A stretch of DNA of 10,686 nucleotides. Origin: JAFLUQ01 sp964551215. GTDB lineage: Bacteria > Bacillota > Clostridia > UMGS1883. The translations under genes were made by a program, and so were the position numbers. Below, one piece after another: positions 1 to 6,758 of the stretch (its first letter is position 1; the number at the start of each line of letters is the position of its first letter). The DNA lies in assembly GCA_964551215.1 (NCBI GenBank), contig CAZKBV010000056.1, positions 1 to 10,686 of the forward strand. The letters are read 5' to 3'. A model generated the notes under the pieces. It was not told the DNA's origin. It was given only the letters and a program-made list of their open reading frames with translations, and did not search any database.

Positions 1-37
1 ACAGAAACAACGCCGCCAAATTCCGAAAAAGCTTCAT
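1..37 (-). CDS. 5' end of a leftward gene cut by the window edge; possible signal-peptide N-terminus
   Basis: Only the first dozen codons are inside the window, so the product cannot be named. On the minus strand an AAGGAG ribosome binding site (plus positions 48-53) is followed after 10 nt by an ATG at 37-35. The reading frame is open to the edge and begins MKLFRNLAALFL, a basic-then-hydrophobic start that could be a signal peptide or membrane anchor. A second ATG in another frame at 44-42 (MPDEAFSEF...) is also open to the edge, but it lies only 3 nt from the ribosome binding site, which is too close for efficient initiation. A consensus promoter 50-80 nt upstream supports the presence of a gene here. 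The gene call is tentative and the choice of frame is uncertain. Confidence 0.4.
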   Translation of the reverse strand, partial: MKLFRNLAALFL

Positions 38-47
38 CGGGCATTTT

Positions 48-53
48 CTCCTT
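48..53 (-). promoter_or_regulatory. Ribosome binding site of the edge gene
   Basis: Reads AAGGAG on the minus strand. The spacing is 10 nt to the ATG at 37 and 3 nt to the ATG at 44, which is why the start at 37 is preferred. Confidence 0.5.
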
Positions 54-86
54 AATAAAAATAAAAGAATAATCTGTTTATTATCT

Positions 87-115
87 ATTATATATTATTT
101 TCATACGGATGTCAA
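87..115 (-). promoter_or_regulatory. Consensus sigma-A promoter reading leftward
   Basis: On the minus strand there is a perfect -35 TTGACA (plus 115-110), a 17-nt spacer (109-93) and a perfect -10 TATAAT (92-87). Transcription would start near position 80, giving a leader of about 40 nt before the start codon at 37. The -35 box and the first part of the spacer lie inside the last codons of the ylmC-family gene, so the downstream gene has its own promoter in addition to any read-through. An exact match in both boxes with optimal spacing is unlikely by chance, although the surrounding DNA is AT-rich. Confidence 0.75.
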
Positions 116-349
116 TTGTGTTTTTACCAAAATCAAATCGTCCCCTATTTTATAAATATCGCTCCAAGGGATATGTATGTCCTCGGCGGCTCCGAAAAGC
201 CCGAAAAATCGCCTTTGTCCCGGTATGATAACCGAACGTATTACCCCGCTTTCAAAGTCAATCTCCACATCGCTTACAAAGCCCAGCCTTTTGCCTTCGG
301 TTATGCTTATAACTTCCTTTTGTCTGAAATCGGCGCTTCGGTTTGTCAC
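101..349 (-). CDS. ylmC: YlmC/YmxH-family PRC-barrel protein (sporulation-associated family)
   Basis: An 82-residue soluble protein with the PRC-barrel fold pattern of the YlmC/YmxH family. It has GKRLGFVSDVEID (residues 19-31) leading into a strand, a glycine turn at 35, the hydrophobic run V40-P43 with G44, the GLFG loop at 50-53, and the DIHIPW segment (57-62) followed by IYKIGDD. Length and motif order are normal for the family. The family is annotated as sporulation-related in endospore-forming Bacillota, but its biochemical role is not established. The start is GTG at 349-347. A perfect AAGGAGG (plus 361-355) sits 5 nt upstream and no in-frame ATG is available there. The gene is divergent from the large operon, with only about 100 nt between the two starts. 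I do not see a convincing sigma-A promoter for it on the minus strand; a sporulation sigma factor is possible but not shown. Confidence 0.88.
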   Translation of the reverse strand: MTNRSADFRQKEVISITEGKRLGFVSDVEIDFESGVIRSVIIPGQRRFFGLFGAAEDIHIPWSDIYKIGDDLILVKTQLTSV

Positions 350-379
350 AAATGCCTCCTTAAATTTTTACAAAAACTC

Positions 380-408
380 TTTACAACCATATTTTTTTAT
401 GGTATACT
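380..408 (+). promoter_or_regulatory. Sigma-A-type promoter of the large rightward operon
   Basis: The -35 box is TTTACA (380-385), the spacer is exactly 17 nt (386-402) and the -10 box is TATACT (403-408). Each box differs from consensus at one position. Transcription would start at about 414-416, roughly 40 nt before the GTG start of the first gene. The spacer contains a T-run and a short dyad (see the separate entry). It is the only good promoter I found upstream of the eight-gene run. Confidence 0.75.
386..403. repeat. Inverted repeat ACCATA-N6-TATGGT inside the promoter spacer
   Basis: ACCATA (386-391) and TATGGT (398-403) are perfect reverse complements separated by six T residues. The dyad fills the spacer between the -35 and -10 boxes of the rightward promoter and touches the first base of the -10 box. 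It could be an operator for a dimeric regulator, or a chance feature of AT-rich promoter DNA. The arms are only 6 bp, so the evidence is weak. Confidence 0.3.
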
Positions 409-437
409 AATATAGATTAGCTGTGCAGTATGCGGGG

Positions 438-444
438 AAGGAGG
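438..444 (+). promoter_or_regulatory. Ribosome binding site that sets the GTG start at 454
   Basis: AAGGAGG ends 9 nt before the GTG at 454. It lies downstream of the in-frame ATG at 430, so that ATG has no usable site of its own. This argues for translation from the GTG and removes eight N-terminal residues from the longest reading. Confidence 0.75.
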
Positions 445-453
445 GAAAATAAG

Positions 454-2004
454 GTGGCCAAAATAGAAAATCTTTGGGATATTGTGGAAGGGAACGCCCT
501 TTCTTTCCCCGACAAAACCGCCTTTATAAATAAGGACGGCAGTTCCTTCGGTTTTTCTCAGCTTCGTATTCATTCTCTTTTTCTCGCCTCAGAGCTTATA
601 ACTCTCGGAATGTACGGGCGGGGAGCCTGTATCTTGGGCGAAGTGAATTATTCTTCGGTTGCCGCCTTTTTCGGCTGTGCCGCGGCGGGAGTTCCCGTTA
701 TTATCCCCGACATGGGAAGTTGCGGCGAGGAAATGGAAAAATTTCTCGTTTCCTACGATGTAGGCTGTGTGTTTTACAGCGCAAAGTATACCGAACGCTG
801 TGAAGCTCTTGCCGAAAAAATGCCCGGAGTGCTTATGTTTCCGGAGGTTGAGAAGCTGCTCAATGAGGTGCCTTTGAATATAGGGGGCAGCTTTCCCGAA
901 ATCCCGCCGGAGTCGCCGGCGTGTATGTTCTTTACCTCAAAGGAAAAAAAGCCGGTTATTCTTTCACATAAAAATATATGCGCTTCCCTCAGCGGTGTTG
1001 CGGAGAATCTCGACATAAGCTCATACTCTTTTCTCACGCCGCCAATATGGAGCGGCGCCTTTAACTGTGTTATGGGGCTGCTGCTTCCTCTTTACTGCGG
1101 CTGCAGCCTTGTCAAGAGGGGTGAAAAGCGCAGTGTCGCCCGAGCGATATACGAATCCGGAGCCACCGCTCTTACTTGCACTCCCGACAGACTGCTGAGT
1201 CTTGAAAAATCCTTGAAAATAAAATACGAAAAAAAGCGCGGCAAGCTCAGCATTGCCGTATCCGACTTTTTTGGGAAGCTGTTAAGCCGTCTCGGGCCTG
1301 GAGCCGGTGAAAAAATCCACCGCAAAATCCACGCGCTTATGGGCGACAACCTTAAGCTGATAATCTGCGGCGGAGGCTTCCCCGACAGGAAAAATATGAT
1401 GCGTTTCATAAGCTGGGGCTTTAAGGTGTATAATTGTTATTTCCTGACGGAGCTGGGTCCGGCGGCAATAAGCGATTCCGACCCTATGGCACTTAAGCTG
1501 CTACCGCCTTACAGAGCCGTTCCTCCCCTGACAGCCCAAGCGGGAAAGCCCTTTGAGCTGGTAATCGAAACCGAAAATCCCCCTCTTGGCTATTACGGTC
1601 TGGACACGGACTTTTCCCAAGGCTTTAAGACCGGAGATATGTGCCTTATAGGGGACGACGAAACAGTAACCATTTTGGGGAAGCGCCATTCCATGCTTGT
1701 TTGCGGCAGGGGGGATCCCGTTTTTCCGGAGGATATTTCCGCCGCCCTGTGCCGAAGCCGATACATTTCCAAATGCGCCGTTTCGGGCCGCTTCGATACC
1801 CGTACCGCCGACATTTTCGTTACGGCTGTTATTTATCCGGACTACAAGGAAATTTCTTCCGTTTTGGGAGCCAGATACTCTGAAAACCGGCTTAGGCTCT
1901 TTATTTCCCGGGAAATAAATCGTTTTTCGGACGAGCTGCCCCACAAGATAAACGAATTTAAACTTTCCGAAAGGAAGTCTCAGAATACAAATGAACGAAA
2001 ATAA
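454..2004 (+). CDS. Acyl-CoA-synthetase-like (AMP-binding) protein with degenerate catalytic motifs
   Basis: A 516-residue protein with the layout of long-chain acyl-CoA synthetases (ANL superfamily). The N-terminal domain begins with the usual 'FPDKTAF' segment. A C-terminal lid follows the TGD motif (T393-D395), with a hinge-like GKR (409-411) and a VFPEDI segment. Motif A5 is recognisable as YFLTELGP (329-336), with F where G is usual. The P-loop motif is badly altered: FTSKEKKPVILSH (160-172) replaces the Gly/Ser/Thr-rich FTSGxTGxPKGVxLSH and is about three residues shorter. The C-terminus follows the family pattern (LP...I..F.L) but stops at residue 516, at or before the expected catalytic lysine motif. 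The GTG start is set by the AAGGAGG at 438-444. The stop overlaps the next gene by 14 nt. The frame is open throughout, so this looks like a maintained divergent protein rather than a pseudogene. The substrate is unknown, and activity as a normal ligase is doubtful. Confidence 0.8.
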   Translation: MAKIENLWDIVEGNALSFPDKTAFINKDGSSFGFSQLRIHSLFLASELITLGMYGRGACILGEVNYSSVAAFFGCAAAGVPVIIPDMGSCGEEMEKFLVSYDVGCVFYSAKYTERCEALAEKMPGVLMFPEVEKLLNEVPLNIGGSFPEIPPESPACMFFTSKEKKPVILSHKNICASLSGVAENLDISSYSFLTPPIWSGAFNCVMGLLLPLYCGCSLVKRGEKRSVARAIYESGATALTCTPDRLLSLEKSLKIKYEKKRGKLSIAVSDFFGKLLSRLGPGAGEKIHRKIHALMGDNLKLIICGGGFPDRKNMMRFISWGFKVYNCYFLTELGPAAISDSDPMALKLLPPYRAVPPLTAQAGKPFELVIETENPPLGYYGLDTDFSQGFKTGDMCLIGDDETVTILGKRHSMLVCGRGDPVFPEDISAALCRSRYISKCAVSGRFDTRTADIFVTAVIYPDYKEISSVLGARYSENRLRLFISREINRFSDELPHKINEFKLSERKSQNTNERK

Positions 2005-2947
2005 TTACAGATTCACGGTTTTTTTAAGGCCGCTGATGTTTATGATACCCCTCCTGCTGGGGATGCCGTTTCTGACATACTGTTTGTGCGCCTTTAACTG
2101 CGTTATGGCTTTCATCGGAGCCGGACCGACAATGGGTCTTATTATGGGTCTGGACACGGCGGCCGTTTCGGTTTTGGTGTGCTTAATGTCGGGGCTTGGC
2201 TCCAATTACGCCCTGTTCTTTACCCTTCAGATAATTCTCGCCGCGGCGGTATGCGCCTTTTTCACTATAAAAAGAAGACCCTTCCACGAGGGCTTTTTAG
2301 CCTGCTCTTTGGCCTACGGTATTCCGTATATTCTGAATCTGCGCTCCGAGGCCAACGCCGCCGGTCTGAGCATTGCCGACAATTTTGCCAATATGTTCTC
2401 CTCTGTCACAGACATGATGTCCTCCGGAGCGGATTTGAGCTCTCAGGCAGCGAACGCCGAATTTTATGAAAAATTTATAAGCTCCGTAATAAAGGTCATG
2501 ACGTCCTGCCTGCCGGGAATGTTGGCGGTGTCCTTCGCTTTGGGAGGCTACGCCCTTATGTGGATGGTATCCGCGGGCCTGAGAAAAACGCCCTTAAATA
2601 ACGGCCATCGTTTTTCCCAACTGAGAATGAGCCGTTCTCTTATGATATTCGGCGTATTGTGCGCCGTAATGCTCTTTGTGCCAAAGGAGGCCGTATCCGT
2701 AATCGGTCTTAACGGACTTATCGTATTTGTTTCGGCGGCCTTCGTCTGCGGAATGAGCGTAATCGAATTTCTTTTGCGAAAGAAGGTAAAAAACCGCTTC
2801 GCAAGAGCGTGCGTCCATTTCGGAGTGCTGGCTCTGAGCCTTATATCCGGTCTGTTTGCCTTTGTAATATTGTTCTATTCCCTTCTGGGAATTATTGACG
2901 GATTTATCTGTGTCAGAAAGAGAGTGAGCGCAGATGAAGAGCAATAA
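1991..2947 (+). CDS. yybS: YybS-family (DUF2232) polytopic membrane protein
   Basis: A 318-residue, very hydrophobic protein with about eight or nine predicted membrane segments. By eye these lie near residues 12-32, 34-50, 54-70, 74-92, 98-115, 168-195, 216-233, 240-262 and 272-300. A more polar, Ser/Asn-rich loop lies around 118-160. The C-terminal pattern LLGIIDGFICVRKR matches the usual end of DUF2232 proteins, where a conserved Asp precedes a basic tail. Length agrees with B. subtilis YybS (about 310 residues). The molecular function of the family is not established. Placement directly before gdpP is conserved in Bacillota and is the strongest identification evidence. The gene overlaps the preceding gene by 14 nt and gdpP by 14 nt. 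Its ribosome binding site is mediocre (AAGGAAG at 1971-1977, 13 nt from the ATG), which suggests translational coupling to the upstream gene. Confidence 0.87.
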   Translation: MNENNYRFTVFLRPLMFMIPLLLGMPFLTYCLCAFNCVMAFIGAGPTMGLIMGLDTAAVSVLVCLMSGLGSNYALFFTLQIILAAAVCAFFTIKRRPFHEGFLACSLAYGIPYILNLRSEANAAGLSIADNFANMFSSVTDMMSSGADLSSQAANAEFYEKFISSVIKVMTSCLPGMLAVSFALGGYALMWMVSAGLRKTPLNNGHRFSQLRMSRSLMIFGVLCAVMLFVPKEAVSVIGLNGLIVFVSAAFVCGMSVIEFLLRKKVKNRFARACVHFGVLALSLISGLFAFVILFYSLLGIIDGFICVRKRVSADEEQ

Positions 2948-4910
2948 ATTTTTAAAATCTATGTTACACAGCACCGCCTTCATTTACATTATTATAGTGT
3001 TTATATGCGCCGTGTTTATCTTCCGAGAGAGCCGCTTCGCGGCGGCTGTGCTTTTCATCAGCTCCGTCTTTATGTTTTTGCATCTCTTTTTCGAGCGGCA
3101 CAGCCGAATGAAGAAAATGCAGCTCTATTTTAACCGTCTCGCGGGCGAAGCTCTGGAGCATAACAACCGTCTTATGTTCAATATTCCCGACCCAATCGCC
3201 GGCGTAAGGGTGGACGGAACATTCGCGTGGTACAACGCCCCCTTCAGCGACGCCTTTTTACAGAATAAGTTCGGCCAGAGGCTGTGCGATATTTTTCCTT
3301 CCGTTCATGTAAAGGATATTATCGCGGACAAAGGCTCCCACACAATAAACGTCAGCTTCAATTCCATGGATTATTCCATACTCCCCACCATAGTTAACGA
3401 AACCGATCCGGAAAAGGCCGCCATAATACTGTATTTTGAAAACCTTTCCGATGAAAACCGGCTCAAAGCCGCCCTTCGGGACAGCCGTCCCGTGGTTATG
3501 AGCATAACCATCGACAACTACGACGAAACCATAGCCGACGCCGGAGAAAACGAACAGCTGGAGCTTACGGCCTCGGTAGACAGGCTCATAATCAACTGGG
3601 TAAACTCCCTCGGAGGGCTGACCAGAAAGCTGGAAAAGGACAGATATCTTGCCGTATTTTCCCACGGGGCTTACGAAAAAATCGAAGACGAAAAATTTCC
3701 CGTGCTTAGCGAAATCAGAAGCATAGCCGTCATGACCGGCCCCTCCCCTACCTTAAGCATAGGCGTGGGAATGGGCGCGGACACCATAGCGGAGTGCGAT
3801 AATTTCGCAAGGGCGGCATTGGATATGGCTTTGGGGCGAGGCGGCGATCAGGCTGCCGTGTGCGACGCGGGCAAGTTCAGCTACTTCGGCGGCGGCACAA
3901 AGGAAATTGAAAAGCGCACCAGAGTAAAGGCAAGAGTTATGGCTCAGTCCCTGAAGGAGCATATTCTTGCGGCGGAAAACGTTGTCATTATGGGCCACAA
4001 GGACGCCGACATAGACGCCGTGGGAGCGGCAATCGGTCTTTCCTGCGCCGCGGCTCATTTGGGACGGGACGCGAAGATACTGCTTGGCTCCGGCGATTCG
4101 GCTGTTACCAATATTGTTGACATAATAACAAGGAACCACTATCATGACGGTCTTTTTGCCGGACGGAGCCAGATAAGGGATTATTTCGGGCAGGGTACGC
4201 TGCTTATAATTTGCGATACCCACAGGCCGGAGCTTACGGAAATGCCGGAGCTGCTGGAGCTTACGGAGCATAAGGCGCTGATAGACCATCACCGCCGGAG
4301 CGAATGTTTTATCGAGGGGTGCGAGCTTGTTTATCACGAGCCGGGGGCTTCCTCGACGTGCGAAATGGTAACGGAAATTCTTATGTATACCGACGGCGGC
4401 CTCAGTCTCAGCACCATAGACGCCACGGCTCTTTACTCGGGAATTATTCTGGACACAAAGAATTTTGTATTCAAAACGGGAGCCCGTACCTTTGAAGCGG
4501 CGGCATACCTGAGAAACGCCGGAGTGGACACCATCAAGGTAAAGCAGTTCTTCCGAGAGGATTCCGAAAGCTACAGGCAGATAGGGGAAATTGTTTCCTC
4601 GGCGGAAATTAACGAAAAGGGCATAGCCGTCGCCAAGGCTTACGGCGACGCTCACATATCCGTAACGGCCCGTGCCGCCGACGAGCTTTTGAATATTGAC
4701 GGAGTGAACGCCTCCTTTGTAATTTCAGCCGAACAGGACGGCGCCAAAATAAACGCCCGAAGCTTGGGCGAGGTAAACGTGCAGCTTATAATGGAGGCTC
4801 TCGGCGGCGGCGGTCACGCCCTTGCGGCGGCGGCCCAGCTTCACAGGCTCTCCGTTGACGAGGCCTGCGAACGGCTTAACGAAGCCGTCTCGGAATATTT
4901 CAGCAAATAA
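2934..4910 (+). CDS. gdpP: Cyclic-di-AMP phosphodiesterase GdpP (DHH/DHHA1, PAS, degenerate GGDEF)
   Basis: GdpP hydrolyses the essential second messenger c-di-AMP to pApA and so affects potassium, osmotic and cell-wall homeostasis. At 658 residues it matches the usual family length of about 655-660. Domain order is normal: two N-terminal membrane helices (about 12-30 and 34-52), a PAS-like region (about 75-170), a degenerate GGDEF domain (about 175-315) ending in the typical LSIGVGMG and LALGRGGDQ-like signatures (here MALGRGGDQ), then DHH and DHHA1. Metal-binding and catalytic residues are present: H355, D359 and D361 in HKDADID, D428 in CDTHRP, the D451-H452-H453 triad, and D507 in ILDTKNF. 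The DHHA1 motif GGGGH is at 624-628. Nothing suggests loss of activity. The ATG at 2934 lies inside yybS (14-nt overlap) behind only a weak purine-rich site (AGAAAGAGAG), so coupled translation with yybS is likely. Confidence 0.97.
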   Translation: MKSNKFLKSMLHSTAFIYIIIVFICAVFIFRESRFAAAVLFISSVFMFLHLFFERHSRMKKMQLYFNRLAGEALEHNNRLMFNIPDPIAGVRVDGTFAWYNAPFSDAFLQNKFGQRLCDIFPSVHVKDIIADKGSHTINVSFNSMDYSILPTIVNETDPEKAAIILYFENLSDENRLKAALRDSRPVVMSITIDNYDETIADAGENEQLELTASVDRLIINWVNSLGGLTRKLEKDRYLAVFSHGAYEKIEDEKFPVLSEIRSIAVMTGPSPTLSIGVGMGADTIAECDNFARAALDMALGRGGDQAAVCDAGKFSYFGGGTKEIEKRTRVKARVMAQSLKEHILAAENVVIMGHKDADIDAVGAAIGLSCAAAHLGRDAKILLGSGDSAVTNIVDIITRNHYHDGLFAGRSQIRDYFGQGTLLIICDTHRPELTEMPELLELTEHKALIDHHRRSECFIEGCELVYHEPGASSTCEMVTEILMYTDGGLSLSTIDATALYSGIILDTKNFVFKTGARTFEAAAYLRNAGVDTIKVKQFFREDSESYRQIGEIVSSAEINEKGIAVAKAYGDAHISVTARAADELLNIDGVNASFVISAEQDGAKINARSLGEVNVQLIMEALGGGGHALAAAAQLHRLSVDEACERLNEAVSEYFSK

Positions 4911-4929
4911 CCGAAAGGAATGACAGAAA

Positions 4930-5376
4930 ATGAAAGTAGTGCTTTTAGCAGATGTAAAGGGTCACGGCAAAAAAGGCGACCTTGTGGAAGCCAGCGACGG
5001 CTATGCCCGCAACTACCTTTTTCCCAGAAAGCTCGCAACCGCAGCCACAAAAGGTGTTCTTAACGAGCTTAAGGGGAAAAGCGACGCCGCGCAGTACCGC
5101 GTTGAGCAGGAAAAGAAGGCCGCAGCGGAAGCAAAGGCCGTCCTTGAAGGCGGCAGCGTAACCATCAAGGCCAAGGCCGGCGAGGGAGGCAAGCTTTTTG
5201 GCAAGGTCACAAGTCAGGATGTGGCGGAGGCTTTAAAAATGCAGCTTCACTTGGTAATAGATAAGAAGAAAATTGTGCTTCCCGATGGAATAAAGACCAC
5301 CGGAGCAAGGGTCGTAACCGTTAAGCTTTATCCGGAGATATCCGCCGGGGTAACGGTGAATGTAGTAAGCGAGTAA
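4930..5376 (+). CDS. rplI: 50S ribosomal protein L9
   Basis: L9 binds 23S rRNA at the base of the L1 stalk and helps maintain reading-frame fidelity. The 148-residue length and two-domain build are standard. The N-terminal RNA-binding domain has MKVVLLADVKGHGKKGDLVE and the DGYARNYLFPRKLA signature (about 23-36). A long connecting helix rich in Ala, Lys and Glu follows (about 42-75), then the C-terminal domain with GKLFGKVTSQDVAEAL (about 87-102). The ATG is preceded by AAAGGAA (4914-4920) with 9-nt spacing. It follows gdpP by 19 nt and precedes dnaB by 27 nt, the same order as in B. subtilis and most Bacillota. Confidence 0.98.
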   Translation: MKVVLLADVKGHGKKGDLVEASDGYARNYLFPRKLATAATKGVLNELKGKSDAAQYRVEQEKKAAAEAKAVLEGGSVTIKAKAGEGGKLFGKVTSQDVAEALKMQLHLVIDKKKIVLPDGIKTTGARVVTVKLYPEISAGVTVNVVSE

Positions 5377-5403
5377 TACGCAAAATCACGGAGGTGAACG
5401 GCG

Positions 5404-6732
5404 GTGGACACGCCCATAGGCATAAGTATGCCATATAATCTTGAAGCGGAGCAGGCTGTTCTTGCCAGCGCCATAATGAACGAAAACTCCCTCAGCGCCG
5501 TTATGGAGGCTCTTACGGAGGAGGATTTCTACGTTACCGCCCACAAAACCCTGTACAACGCAATTTCCGAGCTTTTTTCCTCAGGCAGTCCCGTTGACCT
5601 TGTAACGGTTTCGGGAAAGCTGGGGGATAAGCTGGAAAGCATCGGCGGCATAAACTACCTTACCAAAATTATGGAAGGGGTTTATACAACCGAAAATCTC
5701 AGCCATTATATAGCCATAATACTCAATAAAACCACCCTGCGCCGTCTTATCGAGGCCGGAAGCTCAATAATAGACATGAGTACCAAGGACGAAGACGATA
5801 CGGAAATAATTCTCGACAAAAGCGAGCAGCTTATATTCAACATCGGCGAAAATCGTAATTCCAAGGGTTTTATCCACATAGGCGAGGTTGTAAAAAGCTC
5901 TATGGCTCTTTTGGAGCAGCTGAAAAAACGCAACGGTAAAATAACGGGTATTCCCACCGGCTTTGGGGGCCTTGACAATTACACCGCCGGTCTTCAGAAA
6001 AGCGACCTTATTATTATCGCCGCCCGCCCCGGCATGGGTAAAACCAGTCTTGCCCTAAACTTGGCCGAAACGGCCTCTATAAGGAACAAGGCTGTAACGG
6101 CTATATTTTCTTTGGAAATGAGCAAGGAACAGCTTGTAAACCGCGTGCTTTCAAGCGAAGCCCTTATTGAGCTTGGGAAATTGCGCATAGGCGATATCGG
6201 CCAGAGCGATATGACAAAGCTGGCTCACGCTCTGAAGGATGTCGTCACCGCGCCCATATATATTGACGATACCCCGGGCATTACCGTTTCGGAAATCCGC
6301 GCGCGCTGTCGGCGGCTTAAAATGGAAAAGGGGCTGGATTTGGTGGTGATAGATTATCTTCAGCTTATGCAAAGCGGACGGCGCGAAAGCAACCGTTCCA
6401 TTGAGATAGGCGAAATCTCCCGCTCTCTTAAAATAATGGCAAAGGAGCTTAACGTTCCCGTTATAACTCTTTCCCAGCTCAACCGTGCCTCGGAAAGCGA
6501 AAAGCGCCGCCCGAAAATAAGCGATCTTCGTGAAAGCGGCGCCATTGAGCAGGACGCGGATTTGATACTGCTGTTATATAATCCCAGCGGCGACGAGGAA
6601 AATTCCGAGCCGTCAAACATAGTTGAATGTATTGTGGCGAAAAACAGAGCCGGCTCCACAGGTACGGTAAAAATGGCTTGGAGAGGCGAATTTACCAAGT
6701 TCACCGATTTGGATATGCGGGCTCAGGAATAA
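5404..6732 (+). CDS. dnaB: Replicative DNA helicase DnaB (DnaC in Bacillus nomenclature)
   Basis: The hexameric helicase that unwinds DNA at the replication fork. Its 442 residues match the family. The N-terminal domain has the NLEAEQAVLASAI signature (12-24), which in other DnaB proteins is part of the primase/loader-interacting region. The RecA-like motor has Walker A ARPGMGKTS (207-215, K213), the SLEMSKEQL segment, Walker B LVVIDYLQLM (D317), and the C-terminal RESGAIEQDADLILLL stretch. No intein or insertion interrupts the motifs. The start is GTG at 5404, chosen because GGAGGTG (5390-5396) lies 7 nt upstream; the alternative ATG at 5428 has no comparable site. The gene follows rplI by 27 nt and precedes tilS by 26 nt. 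In B. subtilis the corresponding cluster does not continue into tilS. Confidence 0.98.
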   Translation: MDTPIGISMPYNLEAEQAVLASAIMNENSLSAVMEALTEEDFYVTAHKTLYNAISELFSSGSPVDLVTVSGKLGDKLESIGGINYLTKIMEGVYTTENLSHYIAIILNKTTLRRLIEAGSSIIDMSTKDEDDTEIILDKSEQLIFNIGENRNSKGFIHIGEVVKSSMALLEQLKKRNGKITGIPTGFGGLDNYTAGLQKSDLIIIAARPGMGKTSLALNLAETASIRNKAVTAIFSLEMSKEQLVNRVLSSEALIELGKLRIGDIGQSDMTKLAHALKDVVTAPIYIDDTPGITVSEIRARCRRLKMEKGLDLVVIDYLQLMQSGRRESNRSIEIGEISRSLKIMAKELNVPVITLSQLNRASESEKRRPKISDLRESGAIEQDADLILLLYNPSGDEENSEPSNIVECIVAKNRAGSTGTVKMAWRGEFTKFTDLDMRAQE

Positions 6733-6758
6733 ACACCTTTTGAAAGGAGGCGGACCTT

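Noticed and set aside
116..415. Plus-strand frames of 77-99 codons opposite the ylmC-family gene
   Set aside because: They run through the ylmC gene on the other strand and through the promoter region, with no ribosome binding site. The minus-strand PRC-barrel protein has clear family motifs.
430..453. ATG at 430 as the start of the acyl-CoA-synthetase-like gene
   Set aside because: The strong AAGGAGG lies downstream of it at 438-444 and points to the GTG at 454. The extra residues are basic and do not resemble the family N-terminus.
4228..4275. Short internal repeat in gdpP (GAGCTTACGGA occurs twice, encoding ELTE twice)
   Set aside because: Only 11 bases are repeated, within one helix-forming segment of the DHH domain. 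It looks like chance plus codon preference.
3753..4655. A 300-codon open frame on the minus strand opposite gdpP
   Set aside because: It lies entirely inside gdpP, whose DHH motifs and normal length are certain. It has no convincing ribosome binding site or family motif, and it is explained by codon choice that leaves few antisense stops.
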